Shown here piece after piece: positions 1-8,092 of a stretch of 54,643 nucleotides of DNA. Both the position numbers and the translations under genes were made by a program. Below the pieces are notes generated by a model, which saw only the letters and a program-made list of their open reading frames with translations, searched no databases and was not told where the DNA came from. Each line of letters starts with the position of its first letter. Position 1 is the stretch's first letter. This DNA comes from Mariaggregatimicrobium sp964498785 (GTDB lineage: Bacteria > Zhuqueibacterota > Zhuqueibacteria > Thermofontimicrobiales > Thiofontviventaceae), in the NCBI GenBank assembly GCA_964498785.1, contig CAZCJL010000037.1, positions 1 through 54,643 on the forward strand, written 5' to 3'.

Positions 1-104
1 TGCGCGATTCTTTGCTCAAGGTTACTTGTACTACCAGTATCGTATTTACCATCGCGACATTTGAGGATGTATACCCAATATATCTTCATTTTTCTAATGG
101 ATGT

Positions 105-134
105 TGTCATATCTCGACTTCGCTCGATATGACA
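105..134. repeat. Short palindromic intergenic element
   Basis: TGTCATATC and GATATGACA flank a short TCGA..TCGA core, so this stretch can fold into a hairpin with a small bulge. It lies 25 bases before the 54-bp inverted repeat. It resembles the short TGTCAT...ATGACA palindromes common between genes, and the TIR elements at 47750 and 51387 contain a similar TGTCATTCC...GGAATGACA palindrome. No function is assigned. Confidence 0.5.
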
Positions 135-158
135 GATTCGCGTCTTAATCAATAAATT

Positions 159-212
159 TAAAGAGAATCCGAAAGCTTTGATGCACACCATCAATTATTG
201 AATGGATACAAA
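159..212 (+). repeat. 54-bp inverted repeat, left arm
   Basis: This segment is the exact reverse complement of 54590-54643 at the other end of the window, all 54 bases matching by eye. Identity stops at base 213 on the inner side. On the outer side the partner runs into the window edge, so the repeat may be longer. It overlaps sequence just beyond the broken 3' end of the GH26 remnant. It may be a real long-range inverted repeat or an assembly-graph overlap at a contig end. Confidence 0.9.
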
Positions 213-254
213 TCCTTTTACAAGCTGTCCAAGAACTAACCTTGCGAAGGTTTT

Positions 255-749
255 TTATCGCCTCCCGGGTAAGATCGCCGGAACTGCTGCTGTGACATCC
301 CATGTGTATCCGCCGGTTACAGGATTACTGGAATGCCAGCTAATCGTGTTAATGCAGTTCATCTGGTGTGCGGTCCGAATCCAGGCTCTCATATTGGAAA
401 AGCGAACGCCATCCAGGTTTTGATAATCGCTTTTTTCAATATGTCCAATATCCCAACCGATGACAGCAGGATATTCATCACAAAGGATTTTGATGTCGGA
501 ACGCTCGCTGTAGCCAAAATATTTATAAGCAACCCCATGCGCCAAATCATCCTGATGTCCGAAAAGTAATTTGCCCTGGCTGAAGGACTTTAAATTTGTG
601 AACAGGTTTTTGGTTTCAGGAGTGGCATTCTCATCGACAATTTTAATTGTATCCACCGCTGCTGAAACAGAAAGAAAAGGAGTTATACGAACAAGTATTG
701 AAAAAGTAAGGAAAACAAAAGTAGAACAGTGATTCATTCTAAGTGACAT
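255..749 (-). pseudogene. GH26 beta-mannanase, N-terminal remnant
   Basis: The 164-residue product starts with a signal peptide-like stretch (about residues 1-32) and then reads like the first third of a glycoside hydrolase family 26 mannan endo-1,4-beta-mannosidase: KLLFGHQDDLAHGVAY, then AVIGWDIGHIE, then TISWHSSNPVTGG. It ends abruptly after AVPAILPG. A one-base frame change there restores only a few more family-like residues (PGGDKK) before another stop. GH26 enzymes normally exceed about 350 residues, and both catalytic glutamates lie further downstream, so this product cannot be an active enzyme. The break sits next to the 54-bp inverted repeat. It is most likely a decayed gene, though a chimeric contig end could produce the same picture. 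Confidence 0.75.
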
Positions 750-967
750 ATTTTATCTCCGCATGTAAATTTGTATCGGTTTAATTCAGTTACAACTGCC
801 TGATAGCATTCAGGGCAAAGTCCGTGTGTAATTTGGGGCAGCGTTGCAGCATCATTATCATAGGCAAATTGATTCCAGTTATCACTGACATAAGTAATGA
901 AATCGTTTTCATCGATTTGATAAATGAAAATCTGTGAATCCGGTCTTTCAGGTAATTGATCAAGCAT
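734..967 (-). CDS. Small protein, possible PAS-sensor remnant
   Basis: A 77-residue ORF overlaps the start of the GH26 remnant by 16 bases. The first half (FIYQIDENDFITYVSDNWNQ) looks like the opening of a PAS-type sensor domain. The second half (ITHGLCPECYQAVVTELN) resembles the ITHGxCPxC phrases found near the end of PAS segments in some histidine kinases. The two halves are adjacent without a full domain between them, so it may be an internally deleted remnant rather than a working protein. The ribosome-binding site is weak. Family assignment is inference from short motifs. Confidence 0.4.
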   Translation of the reverse strand: MLDQLPERPDSQIFIYQIDENDFITYVSDNWNQFAYDNDAATLPQITHGLCPECYQAVVTELNRYKFTCGDKICHLE

Positions 968-1176
968 GATAAAACTTTCTGAAAAATGAACGGACAGTAT
1001 TCGATTTATAAAATTATATCATAAAATCAACAAAAATTATAAATATGTCAACATCAATAAATAGATTAAAACGTTCAATGAGGGGGAGCGATTACAGATG
1101 GGAGCGATAATGAAATTCAATTTTTGAAATTAAACCTCCCGAAGTCATACCTAACTTCGGAAGGTTCGTTTCTATC

Positions 1177-2088
1177 CTAAAAAACGATTCCCAGTGAAAT
1201 GCGATGTGAATTACCAATGTCGGACGAAAATGGGGCATACGCATAGTCCAGGCGATAGCGACCGAGCACGACGCCGAATCCGCCCTGAAATCCGCGATCA
1301 TCATATCCGGTGAGATACCCGCTACGCAGGGTGATGGTATTCTTGAGCAGCAATTCCATACCCACATTGACATGAAGTGTGCCATCAAATACTTTCAGAA
1401 CATCTGCGGCGATGAGTGCATTTCCGATTCCTGTCGGAGGTAACTGGTAGGCAACTCCACTGCGAACAAGCGCCGGCAGTTCGGTGGCAGTTGTTCGCAT
1501 CTCTGACATTTTACCCATATTTTGAACCGTCAGTCCGAACGTTAATCCCTCTACTGGCAGGCCATACAGCACACCGATATCAGCGGCAACGCCATAGGAT
1601 GATTCGAGATAAATTTTTTCGTAAAGATATTTGACTGTGATTCCTACTAACAACTGCTCTCCCAATGGCCGGGCATACGAAAAGCCCACCATAAAATCTC
1701 TGGCATCAATATATCCGAGCGGTTCGTCCGATGGCTTTATACGGCGCTCGATTCCATCTATTTTTGTGGAAATAAAACTAACGCCAAAAGCATTTGACCC
1801 GCGGGAAAATGTGTATCCAAAGAAATCATGTGAAATATCCTGAAACCAGGAATTGTGAGTGAACATAAATTCTGATTTCATTAACCGGGCTAATCCGGCT
1901 GGATTCCAATAAGTGGCAGAAGCATCATTGGCAACAGCGGTGTACGCGTTCCCCAATCCGACGGCGCGACCACCTATTCCGATTTTTAGAAAAGCCAGTC
2001 CGGTGTTCGCCGGATTTGTAGCTGCCTGAATCGGGAAAAGTCCAAATATCATGAGCAGGGCGAGTATTGAAATATATTTCTTCATCAT
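1177..2088 (-). CDS. PorV/PorQ-family outer-membrane barrel protein
   Basis: The 303-residue product has a signal peptide (residues 1-22, ending IQA), then the family hallmark FLKIGIGGRAVGLGNAYTAV and the NPAGLA phrase of PorV/PorQ (UPF0164-like) proteins. Alternating hydrophobic strands run to a C-terminal aromatic residue (GIVF), typical of an outer-membrane beta-barrel. In Bacteroidota, PorV receives type IX secretion cargo at the outer membrane; whether this protein does so is inferred from the neighbours. AAGGA precedes the start. It is the last gene of a minus-strand set with a second PorV-like gene 25 bases upstream and a cargo-like protein before that. Confidence 0.85.
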   Translation of the reverse strand: MMKKYISILALLMIFGLFPIQAATNPANTGLAFLKIGIGGRAVGLGNAYTAVANDASATYWNPAGLARLMKSEFMFTHNSWFQDISHDFFGYTFSRGSNAFGVSFISTKIDGIERRIKPSDEPLGYIDARDFMVGFSYARPLGEQLLVGITVKYLYEKIYLESSYGVAADIGVLYGLPVEGLTFGLTVQNMGKMSEMRTTATELPALVRSGVAYQLPPTGIGNALIAADVLKVFDGTLHVNVGMELLLKNTITLRSGYLTGYDDRGFQGGFGVVLGRYRLDYAYAPFSSDIGNSHRISLGIVF

Positions 2089-2113
2089 TAATAATCCTTT
2101 TCATCTATCAACA

Positions 2114-3097
2114 TTAAAATTCAAAAATCCATGAAAAAACGTGTTCACTGGCAACGTCATAATCTTTTGTTACAATGGCGTATAAAATTTGGGAAGATCG
2201 TTTGAACATGCTAAAATTGTATCCGAGGCCGCCGGCAAAATTTCCGTCATTGAGCCCCACACGCACAGCAAATTTCGGCGCCGGAATTGCTTCGAGACCG
2301 ATGTGGATTTTTTCATCCTGTTCCTCGTTTTTTTCCACGTCCAGCGCAAAGGTGAGCCAGCTATAGGGATATGTGACCGCAATTCCGCCGCGATACGTTT
2401 TGGGAAAATAATCAATTTTGTCAATATCTTTTTCATACAGTTCATCGGTTTTCCAGTCGTATTTGGCATTCATGTCTTTAATCATAAATCCGAACGACAG
2501 AAAATCCAGCGGTCTAATTAAAATTCCGAGATCGATGCCCAGGCTTTTTTCAGTCAGCGCCGATTCATCTTCCTTAACTTTGGGAAAACGATTATATAAA
2601 TATTTTCCTGTTATTCCGATCCCGATAAATTCGAGCGGACTAATCCCAAATGTAAGTGAAAGCGCATGTTCTCCGTTTGAAAAATCAGCGGTATGTTGTC
2701 CGTTATATCCCCGGCCATCGATATTATCTGTTCCGGCATAAATCCAGCTTAAAATCAAGCCGCCATTAAATGCTTTATCGTCGGAATCTTCTTCAATTTT
2801 CGGACTGATGTTTTGCGCAAATCCGATGTAATTAAAATGGCGATCCAGCGACAGAAAGCGGTATGATGCCATAATTTCTCTTTTTTGAATAAACGGAGCT
2901 CCGCCCGGATTATAGTAACCGGAAGTGGGACCATCAGCAACCGCAGTAAATGCGCCTCCCATTCCCAATGCCCGGGCGCCAAGTCCCATACGCAAAAATG
3001 ATCCGGCCAGAATACCATCCCCGGATTGTGCGCTAAGGAAAGCCGGTGTAAAAAGCAGTAGTAATAACAGTAAAAAATAATTCAGAGATCGTGTCAT
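2114..3097 (-). CDS. PorV/PorQ-family outer-membrane barrel protein (second copy)
   Basis: This is a second PorV-type barrel, about 327 residues from the chosen ATG at 3097, which places a clean signal peptide (TRSLNYFLLLLLLLF, cleaved near SAQ) at the N-terminus. An in-frame ATG at 3139 would add 14 polar residues before it. Hallmark motifs are FLRMGLGARALGMGGAFTAV and YYNPGGAP. The C-terminus ends in FSWIFEF, a barrel-like terminal aromatic. It is clearly related to the adjacent 303-residue protein but too diverged to be a recent duplication. The pair may serve different cargo or different stages of surface attachment (inference). Confidence 0.85.
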   Translation of the reverse strand: MTRSLNYFLLLLLLLFTPAFLSAQSGDGILAGSFLRMGLGARALGMGGAFTAVADGPTSGYYNPGGAPFIQKREIMASYRFLSLDRHFNYIGFAQNISPKIEEDSDDKAFNGGLILSWIYAGTDNIDGRGYNGQHTADFSNGEHALSLTFGISPLEFIGIGITGKYLYNRFPKVKEDESALTEKSLGIDLGILIRPLDFLSFGFMIKDMNAKYDWKTDELYEKDIDKIDYFPKTYRGGIAVTYPYSWLTFALDVEKNEEQDEKIHIGLEAIPAPKFAVRVGLNDGNFAGGLGYNFSMFKRSSQILYAIVTKDYDVASEHVFSWIFEF

Positions 3098-3175
3098 GTG
3101 TGTATCTCGGTTAAAAAGTGATGTTATTAAAAATTTCATGATTTTTCATTTTAGTTCAAATCGCATCGAGCGACC

Positions 3176-3208
3176 AAATTTCCGAAATCTCAAAGATTTC
3201 GGAAATTT
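3176..3208. terminator. Perfect 15-bp hairpin between propeller gene and porV-like gene
   Basis: AAATTTCCGAAATCT at 3176-3190 is repeated as its reverse complement at 3194-3208 with a 3-base loop. It follows the propeller gene stop by about 120 bases on the minus strand. There is no T-tract on that strand, so it may be an attenuator, an RNA-stabilising hairpin or a dispersed palindrome rather than an intrinsic terminator. A second, REP-like stretch (CCCCCCTTGAAGGGG) lies at about 3261-3280. Confidence 0.45.
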
Positions 3209-3327
3209 TCTTCCCAAAAAGTTTATGTAACTAATCTTTCGGATTCGCCCCAAACCGGTTGCCCCCCTTGAAGGGGAACGGTTTAGCCATCGGCGAAACC
3301 AGGGGGATGTTAAGCCAAATCGGATCA

Positions 3328-4821
3328 TCAATCCAAAATCATAATCTTGCCCCAAAAAGTCCCGTCGCCATCCAGTTTCAGTTGATAGAAATAAACGCCG
3401 TTTGCCAGTCGTTTTCCATCATCGGTTTTTCCGTTCCAGACTTCGGAAAAATCGCCGTCAGCAGTGCGCTGTTTATCTTTCACTGGCGTGGCGACCAAAT
3501 CCATGGCAAAATCGAAGATCCGGATCGTTACGCTTGTTGCGTTTTTCGTATTATATTGAATACGCACGTATCCATCGCCGCCAAGTTGGTTGTCGCGCAA
3601 GGGCGAAAAAGGATTGGGAAAGGCATACGTTCGTTTTTCGCCATTTTGACCTGTCGGCGAAAACGCCCGATAAATTTTCCAGTTGTAACCATCATCAGTG
3701 GTTTTCGCCAGTCCGTCGCCAGAACCAACCCATAATGTGGGACCTTCGGTGATTGTGGCGGAATAAACATCTTCTGAATACACGCGTTCATCAGCTTCAA
3801 AATCAACGATACTCGGATATTTGGCCCATGTCTTTCCGCCATCGAGAGATTTAAACAAACCTCCGAGTGCGCAGGCGTAAACAATCGAATCATCAAATGC
3901 AAAATTGTAAACCGATTCGCCTCGGAGAGATGTTTCCCATGTATATCCGCCGTCTTCGGATTTGGAAACGCCGCGAAATTCTGTGGTGTCTTCACTTTCG
4001 GAGGTGGTTTCCCATGTTGCAGCCCAGATGATATTTTTATCGTCGTATTTTTGATTCGCGATTGCCAGGATCCAGTTTCCGGAGATTGGCTTTTCCTGAT
4101 TCTGATGATTGAAATTCGCCCAGGTTTTACCGCCATCAAAAGAGCGATTCAGTCCCTGCGCTGTTCCGACCCAGAGAGCATTATCAATATATTCCACAGA
4201 AAATACGCGGTGATTGGTATATTCCACCGGATCGAAATTATATTCATCGGGCTCCACCAGTTGCCAATCAATTTCATAATATTCGGAAATCCAGCGCGGG
4301 TCTTTCCAGGAGGTTGATTTCTGCAGACCACCGGCAAAGCTACCGATCCAGACAGTGGAATCGACAATCGCAATGCCCCATGTTGTATTCCAGATATTTG
4401 TATTATTCGTAGGCTGGGGGACATATTTCCACTGCTTTCCGCCATTTAAAGTATATGCAAGGCCACCCCCCGCTTGAACAACGCCTTCAACGTTGGTTGT
4501 TGTATCGTAAACTGTAGCGATCCAAATCACGTCGTCATCAATGGCCATTGCCGAAATACCGCCCCTGCCGAAACCATGAGTTCGGTTGAATGAACGCCAG
4601 GCGTTCGTTTCAATGTTTAATCGACTTAAACCATTTCCGGTGCCAGCCCAGAGAATTGTGCTATCCGGAAAATCCTGAGCATATAAATCGGTAATTCCGT
4701 TTCCGGATAATCCTTTATCCGGCGGCAGAGTATTCACCGACAGGCTGTATTTATATAAAAGTTGTGATTGAACCGGCGTAATCATAAAAAATAAACAAAT
4801 CAACAAGATTAACTTTCTCAT
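3328..4821 (-). CDS. Secreted beta-propeller (BNR-like) protein with C-terminal FlgD/type IX-like domain
   Basis: The 497-residue product has a signal peptide (residues 1-19) followed by repeated propeller blades, seen as LWAGTGNGLSRL, WIGSFAGGLQKST, LWVGTAQGLNRSFDGGKTW and LWVGSGDGLAKTTDDGYNW. The SxDGGxTW phrases are Asp-box/BNR-type signatures. The last 100 residues begin with YAFPNPFSP and end with NGVYFYQLKLDG..GKIMILD, the FlgD Ig-like domain that acts as a C-terminal sorting signal in type IX-like secretion. A good AAGGA site precedes the start. Two PorV-like genes follow it, which fits a secreted cargo beside its outer-membrane receptor. The ligand or substrate is unknown. Confidence 0.8.
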   Translation of the reverse strand: MRKLILLICLFFMITPVQSQLLYKYSLSVNTLPPDKGLSGNGITDLYAQDFPDSTILWAGTGNGLSRLNIETNAWRSFNRTHGFGRGGISAMAIDDDVIWIATVYDTTTNVEGVVQAGGGLAYTLNGGKQWKYVPQPTNNTNIWNTTWGIAIVDSTVWIGSFAGGLQKSTSWKDPRWISEYYEIDWQLVEPDEYNFDPVEYTNHRVFSVEYIDNALWVGTAQGLNRSFDGGKTWANFNHQNQEKPISGNWILAIANQKYDDKNIIWAATWETTSESEDTTEFRGVSKSEDGGYTWETSLRGESVYNFAFDDSIVYACALGGLFKSLDGGKTWAKYPSIVDFEADERVYSEDVYSATITEGPTLWVGSGDGLAKTTDDGYNWKIYRAFSPTGQNGEKRTYAFPNPFSPLRDNQLGGDGYVRIQYNTKNATSVTIRIFDFAMDLVATPVKDKQRTADGDFSEVWNGKTDDGKRLANGVYFYQLKLDGDGTFWGKIMILD

Positions 4822-4838
4822 AAAGGATCCTTGAGTTT

Positions 4839-5999
4839 CTATTGAGCAACAGTAATTATGTGCGTTATCTGGTTACTTTTGGCTTCGGACTTATCCTCGG
4901 CTTCGAAGATAAATGTGTAATTTCCGGTTTGCGTGTCCGGCGGTAAAAAGATGCGCAAGGAATAAACCCCATCTCCCGCTGTCTCATCTCCATTTGCTTC
5001 AGTTTGGCCGTTATCTGCCATTTTAAACGGATTGCCGGATGAGGGAACATTGCCTGGTTTATAAGTATTAAAGAAAACTGAGTAGATGTCGGAAAGTCCC
5101 TGTGGATCAGTGACACTAACTTTCAGCACAGTAGCTGCTGCTTGATCTGGCAAGAGGTTCATTGTGTCAGGCGCTACGATGTTAAATATAAACGGTGGAT
5201 CATTTTGATAAGTCAGCACTTTTACGTACTGTGTCAGCGGATTGCTTGCAGAGCCTGATTTATCAAAAGCCTGAACATGAAATATGAAAACGCCAATCTG
5301 ATTTTTTGTAAAAGCAGGATCAAGCAGGATTGAAAAAATGCCGTCATTTGCTATTACATCGCCATTTGTCCCGTCGTCGTGCAGATTTACTTTAGTCACA
5401 GCTTTGCTGCTTGTTTGATTATAAATATTGAGAACCACAGCATCAATGTCGTTCAGTCCCTGCGGATCACTGACTTTTATGCTCACAAAGTGGGGGAGAG
5501 TATCACTGAGCGCTGCAAATTGCGGTGCAGTCAAAATATCGATGGATGGAGCCAAATTTTCTTCGCCGTCTACAACAGTCAGTTCTGCTGAAAGCGATTC
5601 ACTGGTGTTGCCATCTGCATCTTTGGCGAGGAAAGTGAGAGTGAATGTCCCCTGGGTTCTTCCCAGAGAATCGGCTGTGATCGTTGAGGTGAACGTACCG
5701 TCCAACGGAATGATATCACCTGCAACGCCATCATCTTTCAATTGAATGACTGCGATCGCAGATGAGGTATTTCCTGAGTTAAAAATGCTGCAAGTTACTT
5801 GTGAGATATTTTCTCTTCCCTGAGGATCTTCAACATGGACAGAAATATAATGATCGATAGTTGAGACAGTGTATAATTTATTTGGCGCCAGGATGTCGCT
5901 AAGTTCGGGAACTGTTCCGACCGGTATTGTCGGACTTTCAGTTTCGCAGTTCGAAATATAAAACAACAGGGGCAAAATTAGAACGAGTGCCTTTTTCAT
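4839..5999 (-). CDS. Lipoprotein with three Ig-like repeats
   Basis: The 386-residue product has a lipoprotein signal (YISNC, Cys18). Three homologous modules of about 115 residues follow, each marked by DPQG (near residues 58, 175 and 297) and by a D(N)G..GD..AGDGxY(S) phrase, as in the Ig-like domains of bacterial surface proteins. No enzymatic motif is seen. It lies 17 bases upstream of the propeller gene on the same strand and is probably the first gene of the envelope cluster running down to 1177. A structural or adhesive role at the outer membrane is inferred. Confidence 0.75.
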   Translation of the reverse strand: MKKALVLILPLLFYISNCETESPTIPVGTVPELSDILAPNKLYTVSTIDHYISVHVEDPQGRENISQVTCSIFNSGNTSSAIAVIQLKDDGVAGDIIPLDGTFTSTITADSLGRTQGTFTLTFLAKDADGNTSESLSAELTVVDGEENLAPSIDILTAPQFAALSDTLPHFVSIKVSDPQGLNDIDAVVLNIYNQTSSKAVTKVNLHDDGTNGDVIANDGIFSILLDPAFTKNQIGVFIFHVQAFDKSGSASNPLTQYVKVLTYQNDPPFIFNIVAPDTMNLLPDQAAATVLKVSVTDPQGLSDIYSVFFNTYKPGNVPSSGNPFKMADNGQTEANGDETAGDGVYSLRIFLPPDTQTGNYTFIFEAEDKSEAKSNQITHIITVAQ

Positions 6000-6114
6000 T
6001 ATGAGTCCCTTGATTCAAATGAAATTTGAAAAACGAATTGTAATTATTTAATGATAATTTTTTAGAAAAGTTCCTGTTACCGTTGTATCGTCTGTATCAG
6101 AGAAGTGATGGCCG

Positions 6115-6224
6115 GGCTGTATCTGAAACTATGATTCCTGCAAAGATCATTGACCAAAGTGTGTGATTTTGATAGAAGCAGTCATTTTGCATCTAAAAGG
6201 AAAGAAGAATAGAATGATACAGCC
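6115..6224. repeat. Possible degenerate TIR element
   Basis: GGCTGTATC at 6115-6123 and its exact reverse complement at 6216-6224 bracket about 110 bases of otherwise unremarkable sequence. The ends match the core of the terminal repeats of the elements at 47750-47882 and 51387-51520 (GGxxTGTATCA type), but the interior is different. This would be a diverged relative or a chance match. It occupies the 262-base gap between the lipoprotein and aconitase genes, where nothing else was recognised. Confidence 0.3.
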
Positions 6225-6261
6225 TCATTTTTAAGCTAAGTTCGCACGCAAGAGTACCATG

Positions 6262-8070
6262 CTAAACCAATAAACCACCGCGTTGATATATTTCCATTTG
6301 AACCTCTGAAAAGGGTTGTGCTTCGATTTTTTTGCCTGTGGTTAAATTTTCTATAATGCCTGTTTTTAAATCGACTTTAATCTTCTGTTTATTCTCGATC
6401 CCTGTGGTCGCTAAATTAGAAATCATTATCGGCATTCCGTTGTTAATCGCATTGCGCTCATAAATTGCGCCAAAGGATTCGGCGATGATCAGGGAAATTC
6501 CCAAACTTTTAAAGCAATCCACAGCTTGCTGTCTGGAACTGCCGGCGCCAAAATTTTTACCTGTGACCACAATATCGCCTGGTTTTGCATTTTTTGAAAA
6601 ATCTTCCCAACCGTTTAGATTATCAAAAGTATATTGCCCCATTTCGTCGATATCTGTAATGGCAAGATATCTGTTATGAAAAATCATGTCTGTATCGATA
6701 TTGTCCTTTCGAATAACCCAAACCCTGCCGGTAAATACAGTATCTTTTTCGTGAATCTCTTTTTCCCCCGCCGGTTTCGTTTCTTTGGAAGATTTAATTT
6801 CTACCGGAGCAAACAAGCGGGGTTCGTTTAAAATTCTATCGATTGCCGTGATAATTCCGGAGACAGCGCTGGCGGCAACAGTTGCGGGAGAGGCAAGAAA
6901 CGTTTGGCCATGTCCCTGTTTTCCAGCGAAATTACGATTTCCCGTGCTTACAGTAATTTCACCTTCCCCGTTTTGGCCGATTTGTCCATTAGCACACCCG
7001 GCACAGCCAGCGTTTCCGACTAATACGCCTGCATTTTTAAAAATCTCGATAATTCCAGCGTCAAGACATTTTTTCCATACATTGTCTGTCGCTGGTACAA
7101 TTTTTAACACAACCCCGGGTGCGACCAACCTTCCGTTCAGAATTCTGGCGGCTTCCACCATATCCTCATAGCGACCGTTGGTGCAGGAACCGATAAATGC
7201 GGAGTCGATTTTGGTCTCAGGGAATCTTTCAATTTCCACAACATCCTCCGGATGGCCCGGACGGGAAATCATTGGATTTAATCCATCGATGTTTACCACA
7301 ATTTCTTTTTCATAATGTGCATCTTCGTCTGCATAAACCGGAGATATTGGAGTCCTTGATGCGATACTGCAAAAATCGATTACGTCTTTATTCGGTGGGA
7401 AGAAAAGAATAATTCCTCCCATTTCCGTATTCATGGAAGAAATGGTGATCCGGGCCGCCAGCCCCAGATCATCAACAATGTCTCCGTAAACTTCGGACGC
7501 GTAGCCTAATAAACCATTGGCCCCGGTAACACGCAGGATTGCCAGTGTAATGTCTTTGGCTGTAGCATACGGACCTGGTTTGCCTTTTAATATAACTTTA
7601 GCAGTGTGAGGAACCTTGAACCATATTTTCCCGGAAGCCCAGGCCGCGGCAATATCCACATCACCCATCCCCTGACCGAACGCACCAATAGCACCCATAA
7701 TATTAGCATGAGAATCGGTGGAAATAAATGTTTTGCCAGGTGTGATCAGCCCTTGCTCGATAGCAACGTGAGTACCTATTCCCTCGTTAATATCATACAC
7801 GTGTAGATTATTTGTGCGGGCAAACAGACGGCAAATATGCTGGTTCATGGAATATTTTTGATCCGATCCGCCGGGATTACAGTCGAACGTAAAATACGTT
7901 TTTGAAGGATCCGCAATTTGGAGCCCGTGCTCCCGAATATTTTTAACGACATTCGCACCACCAAAATCCCGTGCCGCGCGACCATCGATAGTAACATCTA
8001 CAATATCGCCTGGCTTAACCTGTCTGTTTGAATGCGATTCAATTATTTTTTCAATGATGGTTTTTCCCAT
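6262..8070 (-). CDS. Aconitase / isopropylmalate dehydratase family hydro-lyase, fused large and small domains
   Basis: The 602-residue product contains the complete large (LeuC/aconitase-type) part at about 1-430 and the small swivel part at about 447-602, joined by a Lys/Glu-rich linker. [4Fe-4S] ligands are visible as Cys296 (IGSCTN), Cys356 and Cys359 (GCAGC). Substrate and active-site phrases include STDSHANIMGAIGAFGQGMG, IDTDMI..NRYL and GAGSSRQQA. The family dehydrates and rehydrates citrate-, isopropylmalate- or homocitrate-type acids. It is shorter than classical AcnA/AcnB (roughly 750-890), so isopropylmalate, homoaconitate or a short aconitase are all possible. No leu or other TCA gene adjoins it. 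A GGAG site is 7 bases from the ATG. Confidence 0.85.
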   Translation of the reverse strand: MGKTIIEKIIESHSNRQVKPGDIVDVTIDGRAARDFGGANVVKNIREHGLQIADPSKTYFTFDCNPGGSDQKYSMNQHICRLFARTNNLHVYDINEGIGTHVAIEQGLITPGKTFISTDSHANIMGAIGAFGQGMGDVDIAAAWASGKIWFKVPHTAKVILKGKPGPYATAKDITLAILRVTGANGLLGYASEVYGDIVDDLGLAARITISSMNTEMGGIILFFPPNKDVIDFCSIASRTPISPVYADEDAHYEKEIVVNIDGLNPMISRPGHPEDVVEIERFPETKIDSAFIGSCTNGRYEDMVEAARILNGRLVAPGVVLKIVPATDNVWKKCLDAGIIEIFKNAGVLVGNAGCAGCANGQIGQNGEGEITVSTGNRNFAGKQGHGQTFLASPATVAASAVSGIITAIDRILNEPRLFAPVEIKSSKETKPAGEKEIHEKDTVFTGRVWVIRKDNIDTDMIFHNRYLAITDIDEMGQYTFDNLNGWEDFSKNAKPGDIVVTGKNFGAGSSRQQAVDCFKSLGISLIIAESFGAIYERNAINNGMPIMISNLATTGIENKQKIKVDLKTGIIENLTTGKKIEAQPFSEVQMEIYQRGGLLV

Positions 8071-8092
8071 GATAACTCTCCCCGTTATATCG

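Noticed and set aside
3259..3735. 158-codon plus-strand ORF over the end of the propeller gene
   Set aside because: Antisense to the sorting domain of the propeller protein; no domain or ribosome site.
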